Positions 22,981-34,561 of a stretch of 64,000 nucleotides of DNA are shown in pieces (the stretch's first letter is position 1; each line of letters begins with the position of its first letter). Source of the stretch: Cheiracanthium punctorium (lineage: Eukaryota > Arthropoda > Arachnida > Araneae > Cheiracanthiidae); NCBI GenBank assembly GCA_038373885.1, contig JAWZYV010013550.1:372001-436000 (forward strand), read 5' to 3'. The notes below the pieces were generated by a model. That model saw only the letters and a program-made list of their open reading frames with translations, ran no database searches and had not been told where the DNA came from. A program made the position numbers and the translations under genes.

Positions 22981-24393
22981 TTGGAGAACGATATGGAAAA
23001 CTATTGGCAGTGGCGCTTGACAAACAATGTCCAAAGGTTACAATTAAAACCTGGTGTAGTACCACATCGTTTTGAGTGCCAGAAAAAAGCACCAACACCC
23101 CAGAGTGAGCGAAAAGGTGCCTTGAAAAGAAAGAGAACATCTCTTGTGCAAGAAGCTCTTTCAGCAGCTGCCATACGTGAACCCTCAATTTCTTTATCTC
23201 CAGTTCTTAATGAAGAACCCTCAACTTCAACTGTTCATGAAGAGAACTTTAAAGATAAGGCTATACAAGTCAATATTAATAAACCGTATAGAAGTAAGGG
23301 CACAAACACAGATATTCCAAACACTTCTTCTGTGGCCTGTTCACCATTAAAAATTGATGTGCCAAAACCAATTGCGAATGGTTTGGCACATGCACAATCA
23401 AATGTTCATGAGACATTTGTGATTGAAGAGGCTGAGGCTGAGTCTTCTGATTGTGCTAGTGATTTGCAATGTAAAAGTGACAGCTCAGACAATTTTAGTT
23501 CAGATGAAGAAATTAATCTTGAAAAGTACAAAGAACACATGAGAAGAGGTACTTTTATGGCCATCGAAAAAAATCCTAAACTTTTCCTAGGTTTACCTGT
23601 GAGAAGTTATTTTTTGATACAGATGATAACAGAAGCAATGCCAGTACATACACGTGATGTTTATATTGTACTGAAAAAGTTAAGGCTAGACAACCAGTTT
23701 TCGATTTTGGCAGTGGACTTCGGACTGTCAATCAGCACAGTAAGCCGAATATTTTTGAAATCCGTTCCATTGCTTGCACAGTTGATGCAAGACCTTATTG
23801 TTTGGCCAAAAGCTGAGGATATCCGTAAACATTTGCCTATCCCCTTCCGTGCAAGATATTTCAATGTTATTTCCATTGTTGACTGTTTAGAGATTGAAAT
23901 CGAAAAACCTAGTAATCCAGTTCATCAATCTCTAACATGGTCAAATTATTATAATTGTAATACACTCAAATATTTAATTTCCTGTACTCCTGATGGGTTG
24001 GTTAATTTTATTTCAGAGAGCTATGGCGGACGAACTTCTGATCTGATGATGATTGAAGACAGTGGTTATTTAGAGAAAATAGTTCCTGGAACCTCAATAA
24101 TGGCAGACAGGGGTTTCAAACATGTGTCATCTTTTTTACAGCAAAAAGGCTGTAAATTAGTTCGACCACCCTCAGTTTCATCATCATCAGTCAGCTCTAA
24201 GGTGGACGTGAAGTTATCTAAACAAATAGCATCCTTACGCATTCATGTTGAGCGAGTTATCAGAAGATTAAGAGATTTTAAAATGCTTGGTCCCCATGCA
24301 TGCATTGATAATCATTTACTTCCCTATTTGGATTACTTAATTATCATTGCATGTGGGGTTATTAACATGCAAGACCATTTAATACAAAAATAA
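22981..24393 (+). CDS. ISL2EU transposase, exon 2 (THAP end, linker, DDE domain)
   Basis: This exon encodes residues 72-541 after a TTTATCTTTCAG acceptor, phase 0. LENDMENYWQW and the GVVPHRF motif (about 96-102; the AVPxxF-like element) complete the THAP domain. A low-complexity, Ser- and acidic-rich linker (about 110-250) follows. A helix-turn-helix segment (DNQFSILAVDFGLSISTVSR, about 309-328) precedes a DDE_Tnp_4-type nuclease. Candidate catalytic acids are D372 (VDCLEIEI), D425 (GGRTSD), D447 (MADRGF) and E495 (RIHVERV); I cannot say by eye which three form the triad. The frame is open throughout and no key motif is missing, so the protein could still be made. AATAAA lies about 200 bp downstream, where it overlaps the 3' side of the convergent YqaJ gene. 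Confidence 0.9.
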   Translation: MENDMENYWQWRLTNNVQRLQLKPGVVPHRFECQKKAPTPQSERKGALKRKRTSLVQEALSAAAIREPSISLSPVLNEEPSTSTVHEENFKDKAIQVNINKPYRSKGTNTDIPNTSSVACSPLKIDVPKPIANGLAHAQSNVHETFVIEEAEAESSDCASDLQCKSDSSDNFSSDEEINLEKYKEHMRRGTFMAIEKNPKLFLGLPVRSYFLIQMITEAMPVHTRDVYIVLKKLRLDNQFSILAVDFGLSISTVSRIFLKSVPLLAQLMQDLIVWPKAEDIRKHLPIPFRARYFNVISIVDCLEIEIEKPSNPVHQSLTWSNYYNCNTLKYLISCTPDGLVNFISESYGGRTSDLMMIEDSGYLEKIVPGTSIMADRGFKHVSSFLQQKGCKLVRPPSVSSSSVSSKVDVKLSKQIASLRIHVERVIRRLRDFKMLGPHACIDNHLLPYLDYLIIIACGVINMQDHLIQK

Positions 24394-24705
24394 GTTTACA
24401 AATTATAAATTTAATCAGTGTTGATTTGGTAGAGAAATTGAGTTTAAAAATAATTTACAAGTGCAAGTACATACATAATGTAACATACCTTTATTTTCTG
24501 GAAAATATCTGGTTAATAACTTTATTAAAGAAAGCATTTAAATTTTTTTAATACATAGTTTTTCCCCCCCAATATTTCAGATGTTACAAAAGAATAAACA
24601 AACTTGCCACAATTTTATTTGCGAGTGAAATAAATGTTATTACATCAATTTAATGCTAAGATAACAATAATAAACATACAGTACAATGAAAAATTAAAAA
24701 AAATA

Positions 24706-25687
24706 TTAATCAAAAGTGTTTTTCAGTACTGGGAAAACTGCTGCTTTCCAAAAACTAGTGCACTTTTTAATTAGTTCTTTGCAAAGATTTTCATCAAAAT
24801 CTATAACCAAAATAGATATTTTATGCGAAATTTCAAAATCAGTTGCAGCAACACAAAACAAGCCCTGACTTTTTTTAAAAAAAAACATTTGCAGTTGTAT
24901 CTGTGCATTACATTTGTTTGCTATTTTGCCATCTTTTATGTAATGTGTTATAGCTTTCTCTGAACTAGGGCATTTTATCTCAACTACATAATTTTCACTA
25001 ACTCCATCTGGTGAAGCTCCCATGATTGGATGATCTGGATGAGTAGCAAAGCCACATAATTTTATTTTTATATATTTTTTTTTTCAATTTCTTTACGGAC
25101 AACCCTTTCCAGTTTTTGGCCTCTTGCCATAGCTGCAGAGTCTTTGAATGCAGTTGCACCCAAGATATGTTCAACTAGTGAGCCATCTATGGTGTGGCAG
25201 TGGGCAGCCTCGTGAGCTTTGGATGCTGTAATTCTTGCATACCTCAGCTGATGCCACACACTGCTTTCTGACTGCTGAACGGTCTCTTTCATGGCTTCAA
25301 TGCACAATGATTCCGTCATTTTAGATGATGCATAACTTAAAAATTCATCGGCAGTTGTCCCAATCTTTTCTCCAAAAAAATTCAAAAATGTATGATACAT
25401 TGACAGGCTAATAAACTTGTCATCCGCTTTATAATATTTAGTGAGTACAGTGTCCTGTCTCCCTAAAACACCACTCTCAGTAATAACTTTTGTGAGAAAT
25501 GAGCCATCTCCTGGCTTTAAAGGCTGCAAATTCTTCTTCACCAGGTCTTTGCCTTTTATGAATTTTATTGAATTCCCTACACAGGAAAGTCTCGACTTCT
25601 TCCAATAACTTGCAACGGATGTGACTGCAGGTTCTTCACTCCGTCGATGTAACCACATCAGGAATGCTATAGCGTGTTTACACCCAC
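24706..25687 (-). pseudogene. ISL2EU accessory YqaJ nuclease, exon 3 (one frame break)
   Basis: This last exon follows a TTTTACAG acceptor at 25688 and ends in a stop at 24706. It begins GGCKHAIAF, which finishes the SWIM zinc finger started in exon 2. It continues with SVWHQLRYARITASKAHEA, typical of the start of YqaJ nucleases. The conserved nuclease core follows: MGASPDGV, then VEIKCP, then QIQLQMFF. The SPD and EIK acids fit a PD-(D/E)xK active site. Between the two halves is a run of 10 A (minus strand; 25075-25084) after which the frame is lost by one base; coding resumes immediately in the next frame. All else is intact. It may be a real mutation, an assembly error in a homopolymer, or translational slippage. 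The family is related to phage recombination nucleases, but this copy belongs to a transposon. Confidence 0.82.
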
Positions 25688-25729
25688 CTGTAAAAAATTA
25701 TAACTTTAGAAACCCTCAGGAGTGCATTT

Positions 25730-26115
25730 GGACCTCTATTTAACGAGCCTCTATTTTTCAAAATTTTCCTGGAAACCAAAAACATTTTGCGAATTTCTTT
25801 GCAAAAAAATCTTCCAAATAACAAAATTCATTCTCTATTTAATGAAGTTTTTCTTGGAGTTTAACTTATTTGCACAGTTTTTTTTTCTGAATGTTTCAAA
25901 CTTAGTTTCTTCTTTTACTAAATTTCACTTTTATCAGTGACTATTTACTTTTTAAAAGAGATGAATAACTACCTTTTTCAATAATATTTAGTATTTATAA
26001 GTTTAAAATCATTTGTATACAGTTTAAAACATTTAAAAGGTAAATCTCCATTTAACAAATTTTCCATATAGCAAACTTTTTTCCAGGATTTAGCAACTTC
26101 GTTGCATAGAGGTCC
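25730..26115. mobile_element. TIR element GGACCTCTAT in YqaJ intron 2
   Basis: GGACCTCTATTTAACGA mirrors TTCGTTGCATAGAGGTCC. No ORF is present. It lies in the intron between YqaJ exons 3 and 2. Confidence 0.65.
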
Positions 26116-26850
26116 GACTAATATAAAATAACAAAAATTAAAATATTGTCAGTTACATTTACTAGTATTAGTGTAAAACTCAACTATATTTTTAAGAATC
26201 CTATATTTTCTATTAGGAATATGGATGTTTTGACTAAGTTCCTAACCAGGAACCTTAGAATTTCTGTAAAGCATAGAGTATCCGTGTTTACATATCATAT
26301 TTTATTCACTTGAATAGTCATTGTAAAATGGTTATTTGCATTAAATTTTACGTTCTGAATAAAATGTTGTTATTTGTATCTGTAATTTTGTTCTGTGTTC
26401 ATTAAATGGATAAGCTGTTATCATAATTTCATCATATCTTTTTCAGATTAAGCAATTTTGAATATAGCAAATACTTCAGATAAAGTAGCATTTTGAATGA
26501 TAGTCTGAAAAATATGTTCACAGCAGAAATATGCAATATAAAGAACAATGAGGAATATGTGTCAGACTTGTTTATATTACGGATTCTATATTAAAACAAT
26601 TATAATTTATATATAATCAGCAGATTGGAATGTGATATAAGAGTTCATAATAATGCCCAAAGATTATAATTATAATGCATGTTATATAATCTGTAGTTTA
26701 TCGAATGCATCAGCATAATGTTGAATTTAAAATTACTGTATGGTGGCATTAAGGTAAAATGTTAAAATTTACGTAAAAAACCAGTTCAATTAATAATATA
26801 AAAATCATGTACAGTGTCATTCACACACTTTTAAGGTTAACAGATATGTA

Positions 26851-27113
26851 TTAGAGATGAGACTCGCTCAGGCTTTATCATTCACGATTGTGTTTGGGCT
26901 CAGGCTTGTGAAAAAAATTTTCTTTATTGTTCCTTGAAACAAATTTTAAAAAGTCATTTATGCAAGAAATAAATGTACTTATTAAAAGAAAAAAAAATTG
27001 CACAAACAGCAAAATTTAATGTATTCTATCAATGAATTGATTTTTATTTATCTTTAGCTGAAATTTTGGGCTCAGGCTCGGGCCTCAAAAAATGAGGCTG
27101 AACTCATCTCTAA
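26851..27113. mobile_element. 263-bp hAT-like MITE, AGAGATGAG family, in YqaJ intron 2
   Basis: TTAGAGATGAGACTC mirrors GAACTCATCTCTAA. Flanks GATATGTA and TATATGTA agree at 7 of 8. CTCAGGCTT/GGGCTCAGGC repeats lie inside both ends. A fragment of the same family is at about 9237-9292. Confidence 0.65.
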
Positions 27114-27278
27114 TATATGTATATAGTATTATACTATATTTTACGACTGCAATATTACACTAATGTATAAATTACCCTAAGCAGAGAAAGCTAATGATGA
27201 AAAGTTTATTGTATCAACCTAAAACATTTTCTATCGTTAAAATTTTTGTATAAAAATAAGTGTGATAAAGTAACTCAC

Positions 27279-27475
27279 CCAAAGATGCTGCACAATCATT
27301 GCACTGGACAGAAAGGATATTTTCTTCCTTTTCATTAAATTGGAGTTCAACACTGTAGGTCTTTTTCCTGACATTATGTTCTGGTGTCACTCTTGCATTG
27401 ACAATACAGATATCCCCGTCCCTTTTTACTTGTACATATCCTACAGCATTGTCTCCATAGCCTTCTCGTGCAGAT
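27279..27475 (-). CDS. ISL2EU YqaJ nuclease gene, exon 2 (SWIM zinc finger part)
   Basis: A 197-bp exon encodes residues 46-110 plus split codons at both ends. The acceptor is TTTTACTTAG on the minus strand and the donor is G|GTGAGT. Phases 2 and 1 match exons 1 and 3 exactly. It ends with SVQCNDCAASL; with GGCKHA from exon 3 this gives C103-x2-C106-x6-C113-x-H115, a SWIM-type zinc-binding motif. Such motifs precede YqaJ domains in many arthropod transposon-derived proteins and probably help bind DNA. There is no internal damage. Confidence 0.85.
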
Positions 27476-28488
27476 CTAAGTAAAAGTAACTTTTTAAGTA
27501 CTAAAGCATTAATTTAAAACACAGAATAATGAATGTTAGAGGATAGATAAAAATTAAGTATAAAATATGAATGTATATACAGTTATCTCCCTCTAATACG
27601 CAAAAGTCTTGCCCAAAGGTTGTGTGGATTACAGGTCGTTGTCTTAATCTATATTTTTCTTTTGCAGATTTAGAGTGAGTTGATTAATTTAATCATGCAT
27701 AAATAAATATTAAAACATACAAATGATCTAACAAATTTTAAGATCAAGTATTTTTTTAACAGTCACTCAACCTATCAATTATGGAATGTAAATAATTCAA
27801 GCATAATAATACATATACGTAGAACAATAAACTGTCCATGTTTATTTAAAAAATGTAAAATACCAGATTTTTTAAAAATAAACATTGATGTAAAAGTAGT
27901 TTGTTTTAAATTTTAACATTTGTTCTCAGAAGTTTTAGTCTGAAAATTGTGTTAAAAATGCTATTTCTGGTTCACAAATAAGACTGTTTCGAAATAAAAT
28001 TAATGTAATTCTCGCTAATTAAAAACCCTTTGACAAGGAATATTTTTTCTTTGGTTTATTCTGTATGACGGTTTCAGAATCATTTTGGGATGGGTTGTAC
28101 CAATATTAAATACTCCTGAATTTTCAACAAATAGTTATAAAGTAGCTGATAACATTACAGAGATAGTCTTATTCTGGTATCAGTATTTCAGTCCATGTAG
28201 AAATATTCCAATGTAAAGTTATTCATTTACACCTGAAATGCATGGTGGATTATAAGGATTTGGAGATTAGAGGGAGTGTCTGTAAATATATTTCTTATAG
28301 CATCAGTAAAAGTTTAACTGTCATGCCTGGTCAATATTTGTTTTGATTCTTTTACAGTTTAAAATACACAATGCACAATATAAGTGCATTATATAAATAC
28401 AAAACACTAAAAAAAATCGTAATTTTGGCAGTGTTTTTAATACACAATTAAATATGCTCAATATCTTATAACAGACATTATTTGCAGT

Positions 28489-28633
28489 CATGGGCGCCAG
28501 AAAGGGGGTGCAAGTGCACCCGCTGGAGTTCGAAAAAATATAATTAACGTGAAAATATCAGTAACTTTTGTTAATTTAGGACAGTAAAAACATTGGGTGC
28601 ACCCCACTACAAAAGATCCCACCGGCGCCCTTG
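28489..28633. mobile_element. 145-bp MITE, TGGGCGCC family, in YqaJ intron 1
   Basis: CATGGGCGCCAGAAAGGGGG mirrors CACCGGCGCCCTTG; GGTGCA/TGCACC repeats lie just inside. The flanks TTGCAGT and TTGCAAT suggest an 8-bp-type duplication with one change. Confidence 0.6.
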
Positions 28634-28835
28634 CTTGCAATGTTACACTCAAAATTAGTTCTACAAAATTAAACATAATATGAATGAAAAATAAGAAAAG
28701 CTGTTTATTAAACTGTGACTACGTGATTAATTTAATATGCATAGACAATGTCTAATTTTAAGGTTAGTGTAAAGAACAACGCACGTCAGCGTTCTACAAT
28801 CTATATACTATAAATTAAAACAAATGTATACATAC

Positions 28836-28969
28836 CTCTGAGCTTTAAATCCTCGAATTTCTTCTCCAATAAAACTGGGATTGTTATCCAAAAAGGAAAA
28901 CACTGTAAATGAATCGATTTTTGGCAGGTTGTCGGATTGTCCTTTTACAAAACCGGGTAATAAAGCCAT
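28836..28969 (-). CDS. ISL2EU YqaJ nuclease gene, exon 1
   Basis: It starts at an ATG (28969) in the context TTTACCATGG and encodes residues 1-44 plus two bases of codon 45. It ends at CAGAG|GTATGT. The reading frame (KIDSFTVFSFLDNN, then FIGEEIRGFKAQ) joins exon 2 as an Arg codon followed by SAREGYGDNA. This N-terminal segment has no named domain; it resembles the leader of arthropod SWIM/YqaJ proteins. It lies about 400 bp inside the right end of the transposon, so the promoter must be in the terminal region with the TGACGTCA motif. Confidence 0.8.
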
Positions 28970-29380
28970 GGTAAACAAAACAGGAATGAAATAAATAAAA
29001 CTAACAATAAAAGCGACGATAGAATATAATTTTTAAGTAAAGGAATAAATAAACAACAACGGGAAACTTAACAGCACTAAATTAGACAAATTAAATTATT
29101 TTAAAACGATATTATAAGAATGAAGTGCAACGCTTTACGCAAATTCTCACGCTGGAAAAATGTAAACATAGAAACGATCGTGCATAGTGACGTCAGACCA
29201 ATCACGTACCGTTTTGAGGTCACATGATTTTTCAACCCTTTTCACTTATTTTAAATTTATAATTATAATTATTTAGATCTGTATATGCTTTTAAATTAAT
29301 GTTTTCGAACAGTTTGATAACCAATCTGTTAATAAAAATCACAATTGACCATTTTCCCCACATGTGCAAATTCCTCATTG

Positions 29381-31233
29381 AGCCAGAGTAGTTTTCTTTA
29401 GATTATGCTCTGTCAACAACAGCAACAGGAAAACAGAAGGGGGGGGGGTATAGATGTAAATTACACATATTTTTATTATTCGGGATAAATAACCAAAATT
29501 CATAGATACCTGTGATATTATGAATTCAATTGAAAATTGTCAAAAATACATCAGAATTATCATATATTTTTTGAAATTCAAAAATTTAATCAAGTAACTT
29601 ATTTTAAAAGGTTTATTATATCAAATTCTTATTATTGTTTATCCTACAACTCCCTAAAATCTAATATTTCCTAAACAAATAATTTAAAATGCATTCTCTG
29701 ATGCACATTTAGTTGTGATGTGATGCTATGTAAATAGTTGGTAGAAACTTTCAGAGGAAGTAGAACACACATAACAAGCAGAGCCTGACTTACAACACAT
29801 TAGTGCCCAGGGCAATTTTCAAATTTTGTATCGCTATATATAGCTCTAAACTCAATTTTTTTACCTATTTCTGCATGTGTACCCAGGACACATGCCTCAA
29901 TTGCCTGTGCGATAATCAGGTGCTGATAATAAGGAATCACACAGCAATGTGGGGTCAAAAACCCCATTTTCACATACCTGTTAATAATCTTGACGTGTGA
30001 CGACGTAATCGTGACAAAGAAAAATCTTGACGTGTTTGTATAATTTCTTAACCAAGTTATCTTTGATAATTACATCAATGAAATAAAACAGAATTTTTAA
30101 ACAATCAATTTCGGTCATGCGTTTTCTGTGAAAGATACCTCATTTTTTTGGCAAACAATTGTTAGAATGTTCACTATTACTTCAGCACTTGTTCCTAAGT
30201 GATTAGCAGGTACACAAAGATGATATTTCTGGCCCCACATTGCTATGTGGTTCTGAATTCTTGTTAAAAGCTTTCTCTCCATTTAAAGTTTGTCGCTATC
30301 ATTCTAGGATACTCTGTATATACAAGTAATTTTTTTACTTAAACTAGATCCAGGTGGCTACAGAAATTGAGAGGTAAAGTTCCCTTATTCCCTTTATTAT
30401 GTTTGTCAGACTTTCATAACTAATTACACATGTACAATGCTCTTCCAGACATGCCAACTTATCAAAATCAAAATGACTGAGATCTCCTGCTATTCAATGT
30501 CATAAAGCCTGAGATTTTTTATATATCCATTTTCAGCATGAAATGGGTATATAATCAATACACAGTTTGTTTTCTTGAATGCCATTTGCATCCTCCATGT
30601 AGTAAACTTATGTAATAGGATAGTGCTAACTTGTACAGTGTAAATAAATTCAACTTGAAATATTTGCCAAAATATCGTAAAATACAAAGCATCAATCAAT
30701 ACCCTGTGCCTCAGGTAATGAATAACACCCACTGAGTATTTACCCAACCTACATCTATTGTGAGAAAACCTCACCCATTTTTTAAAAACCTCTCTCAGTT
30801 TTGGGGAAAGTGGGAGAAAATCACACCCATTTTTTTTTCTGTAATGAAAACCCCGTAAATTTCCTTTTTTTGTGTGCATTAGAGTTAATGTGATGCCCGC
30901 TTGGTGAGATTCTGTTTTCTAGCAAACAATGGCATCCACTCCATAAAGAAGAAATATGTGAAGTAAGCATGGTTCCAATTTGAAGCAAAGGCCCAATAGT
31001 AGTAAGGGGGGAGAAAAAGTACCACATTTGTTTGGTCATTGCCTTGCATTATATTTTGCAATGGAAGTGTCATATGCCCCTTGTTTTCCTTTGTAGGTAT
31101 TTCTAATTACAATTATCGTTGGATTACCACTGGGATAATAACTCAGTTTTGACATCAAATATGAATTTAGCAAAATTCCTAGAAGTTTGATGCAGTAATG
31201 AATCAATAATTAATAACTGCATATGTATTTATT
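29381..31233. other. Intergenic; one imperfect palindromic repeat
   Basis: No gene is visible. About 29932-30256 has inverted ends (CAGCAATGTGGGG and CCCCACATTGCT), so it is probably a MITE of about 325 bp. About 29782-29815 resembles an end of the CAGGGCC hAT family. Minus-strand open frames near 30.5-31.0 kb have no domain or splice support. Confidence 0.4.
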
Positions 31234-31733
31234 CAGGGTACTGACCTGGAAAGTCAGGGAAATGAGTTTTGGTCAGGGATTTGGGGAAAAAGTTAGGGAA
31301 ATTGAAGAAAAGTCAGGGAAATGAAACACTATTTGAATTTTGCAGCAAAATCAAGAAAATACTTCCTGTTTGAACCTAATTGTAGAAATTGCTTTATTTT
31401 CATTTTCATATTTAACCTTATAAATAATTTTAAAATATGTCCTTTATTAACATATCTTGTTCAGTTGAAATGTTCTTAATTTTATTCTAAATTATCATCA
31501 AACATGATTTTTGTTAGAATTCAGTGATGTCAAATAATATTTTTGTGTATATTGATTTTATTATTATTATTATTATTTGTAAAAAAAGGGCAAGTATATT
31601 AAAAGTTATTAATTAAAGGATGTAATATTAAAAATAGAAACGCAAAATTGGGGAAAGCACGCTAGATAAAAAGTCAGGGAAGAGCATGATAGATGTCGGG
31701 GAAGCAAAAGCTGTGAAATCTGTAGAAACCCTG
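31234..31733. mobile_element. hAT-like element with CAGGGTACTGAC end
   Basis: It runs from CAGGGTACTGAC to GTAGAAACCCTG. GTCAGGGAA is repeated several times near both ends. Flanking 8-mers TATTTATT and TTATTATT are similar. No ORF belongs to it. Confidence 0.45.
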
Positions 31734-33035
31734 TTATTATTTCTCATTCCTGATTTTAAAAAATGAGTTTTGGATTACACATTATTATTCATACAACTTT
31801 AGCAATGTCAGAAAGAGATGAACGTTATTATGTAAAATACTACTTTTAGTATAGTAGTTGAGAAACCTTCTTACGTTGTAAAGTGACAAAAAATGCATGA
31901 TAACTTCATTCCATTGAAAACTATTGTGAACCGCAATGAAATCCACCCCTATCATCCACTTGTCATGTGACAGGTGTGAATCACAAGACAGACATAACTG
32001 CTTCACTTAAGGGTTGCCTTTGCTGCCTTCACTTATTTCTTTATGATCCACTCCTGCCTACAGTTTGCTAGATTGGTGATAAAACAATCATTTTGTCAAG
32101 GAAGGACTTAAAAATAATGCGACTTTAAAAGACTTAAATTGTCTTCTTTGACATAGTAGATTTTATAACAGCAGTGGAAAAGCATCATTGTTAAGCATTT
32201 AAGTTAGATTTATTAAAAACAATTTGATTTGATTTGAGAGGTTGGTTGATTGAGACCCTTAGCCAGGGGGCTGTCGTCTCGATGAAAACAATTTGCTCAC
32301 ATTTTTGAGCATGTAGAAACATCAACACAGGAGCCACTGCTCCATTCAAAAAGCAAGAAATTAAGAGAGTGAACATATTGCATTTTCACCTTTTATAGTT
32401 ACACAATTAACATAAATTTACATAGTACCGACAATGTCAGGAAAAGAAAAATGAATGCTAAATTAGCTTATGAATGCACCACAATTCCGAAGAATTGAGT
32501 ATACCACATGATGCAAAAGTGACATCATGCTTTAACGGCTAAATAACACCCTTGGCAATTTAACCACAGAAGAGCAGACACAGCAACGCAGCGATACCAT
32601 GTGAAAAACATAAATATGCTTATGGAAAACACGTGAACGGGAGACAGAGAAATACCTTTAAGTTTTTTTTTCCTGACAAAAATGATAAGTCCCCTAATTG
32701 GTTATTTTTACAAAATGACCTGAATTTTTCTGGACTAATAAATTTTCATGATTTGTGCTCACCCTGCAGATGTGTGTAGTGGTGGTGATTCATCACTGTG
32801 TTCTGTTAAAATATTGTTAAAGCTAACTGCAAAAATTATCACAAAAGTACAAGCATAAAATTATTAGAATTATTTTACACTAACCTAGAAACGACATGAC
32901 AGGTTCACTATGTTAAAGGATGAAAATTCGCAATAACTACTCTGACTCAGACACATTTTCACACAAAATAAATTTATTGAATATATATATATGATTATAT
33001 AAAATTGTAGCTAATAATTCAAAATAAATTAAATA
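31734..33035. other. Intergenic; no feature seen
   Basis: AT-rich sequence. I find no exon-like frame, RNA gene or inverted-end element. Confidence 0.4.
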
Positions 33036-34142
33036 CAGTGAAATCCCTCTATAACGATATTTTGGCGGTCAAAATAATATATCGTTGTAAAGAGAATTAT
33101 CGTTATAGAGAGAATCGATATTGGAACGAAAAGATTTTTGATTTTTGTTCTTCATATATGCCATACCCTGCGGTATCACCAGAAAGTGTTCTGTTTTCAT
33201 TCAGCACACCCTCGCAAGTAATATATAATAAATAAAAGGAGAAAAACATGTTTATAGTTTTCAGTAATTTTCACAACACTCACAAATTTTAGTTAAATAC
33301 CCTTGTCGCCTCGCCAAGGATTCTAGCGGAGATATAGCTTATAAATATTTATAGCATATTTGAATAACAACTATATAATGGCTAAATAAATAATACCTGA
33401 ATGCCGCAAAAGCGTTTTTAAAAATGTATTGGATATTAATTGAAAATACATACCCATTAATTTATCCTTATTTATTTTGTTTCATGCCTTTATCAAAATC
33501 TTTTATGATGTTGAATTTCACTTCGATAGATATTTGTTTTCTTTTAGCCATTTGCTTTCGATTTTCACTAAACAAACTTCAAAATAAACAAAACTCATGA
33601 TTTAAAATATCCTCATGTAATAATAGACCTCGATAGGATTTATCGGAGGTTAAAATTCTTACTCAGGTTCAGACAAAAGAGCGTATCGTTTTCTATATTA
33701 GTTCCGGTGAAAGGAATCCTTGACCATTTTTTAAAGAGGGGGATAGGAATCAAAGATGTGTCATCCAACTACCCTTCCACCTTACGAGAAATGTACTTTC
33801 TCATTACCATAGTGTTACATTAGCAAATCGAAATTTAGAAGACGTTCTTTGGCAGAGGTGTGGTCCAACCCGTTCCAACCACATTTTACCTCGACTTTCT
33901 TTGTGTAGCTTTCAATGTCTGTGCATGAGTTGGGCTTCTGATGCATCGTAGAAAAAAAATATATCGTAGTAGAGAGAATTATTGTGATGTAAGGGATAAT
34001 TATTACCATCGTTGTAGAGAGAATTATCGTTTTAAAGGTTACTGTAATACAGAGAACTGTTTTACATTAATCTAGAGGGAATTCAGCCAGGACTATGAAA
34101 AAATATCGTAATAGAGGATATTGTTGTAGTGAGATTCTACTG
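33036..34142. mobile_element. TA-flanked TIR element (Tc1/mariner or pogo-like)
   Basis: CAGTGAAATCCCTCTATAAC mirrors GTTGTAGTGAGATTCTACTG. TA flanks both ends (33034-33035 and 34143-34144). Variants of TCGTTGTAGAGAGAATTATC occur near both ends (about 33082 and 34010) and could be subterminal binding sites. No transposase frame remains. Confidence 0.7.
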
Positions 34143-34561
34143 TATCACAATATTGAAACAAAGCTCCTCTGAAAAAGTATTTGCTAGACTTTCAATGATA
34201 AAAGAAATATAGTTCTGTCAGATAAAAAAATGTTATCAATATGTTAAAAATGTTTGAAAATGAAACAAAACATGAAATAACTAAAATAATAATAATAATA
34301 AGCTTATAAATACTGTTTTCAATAACACAGTTCTGTTAAGCTTCACAATAATCGAAGCTTTATTTTTAGATAGGGGGATCATGGGCAATGTATGACCAAA
34401 AATTTTAGGGTTGGTGAGCACATATCAAATTCAAGAGTAGAAAAGAGAAGTTTCTTTTAAATTTTGAACAGGGTGTCTACCACATAAAGTAAGCTTGATT
34501 TCTTGACTTTCCCTTGATCATAAAATATACGAAACCCTAATATCAAAAATACATCCATGCT

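Larger units (their letters stand above)
19772..29380. mobile_element. ISL2EU-type two-gene DNA transposon
   Basis: A THAP-DDE transposase gene (+) and a SWIM/YqaJ nuclease gene (-) converge within one 9.6-kb block. The block is bounded by the 17-bp inverted repeat CAATGAGGAATTTGCAC (19772-19788; mirrored 29364-29380). If the true ends begin at GAGGAATTTGCAC, a 2-bp AT lies on each side, which would fit a 2-bp target duplication. Just inside, both ends share TGACGTCA followed by GTGCACCATCGT or TGCACGATCGT and then GTTTACA, in inverted orientation. From memory of repeat classification, pairing a THAP transposase with a YqaJ nuclease marks the ISL2EU superfamily. Several smaller MITEs sit in the introns. 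The element could be a decaying copy or a retained one. Confidence 0.75.

Noticed and set aside
24706..25687. Virus- or phage-derived recombinase insertion
   Set aside because: The YqaJ domain is phage-related by family, but the exon-intron structure, SWIM finger and position within the transposon ends indicate a transposon gene.
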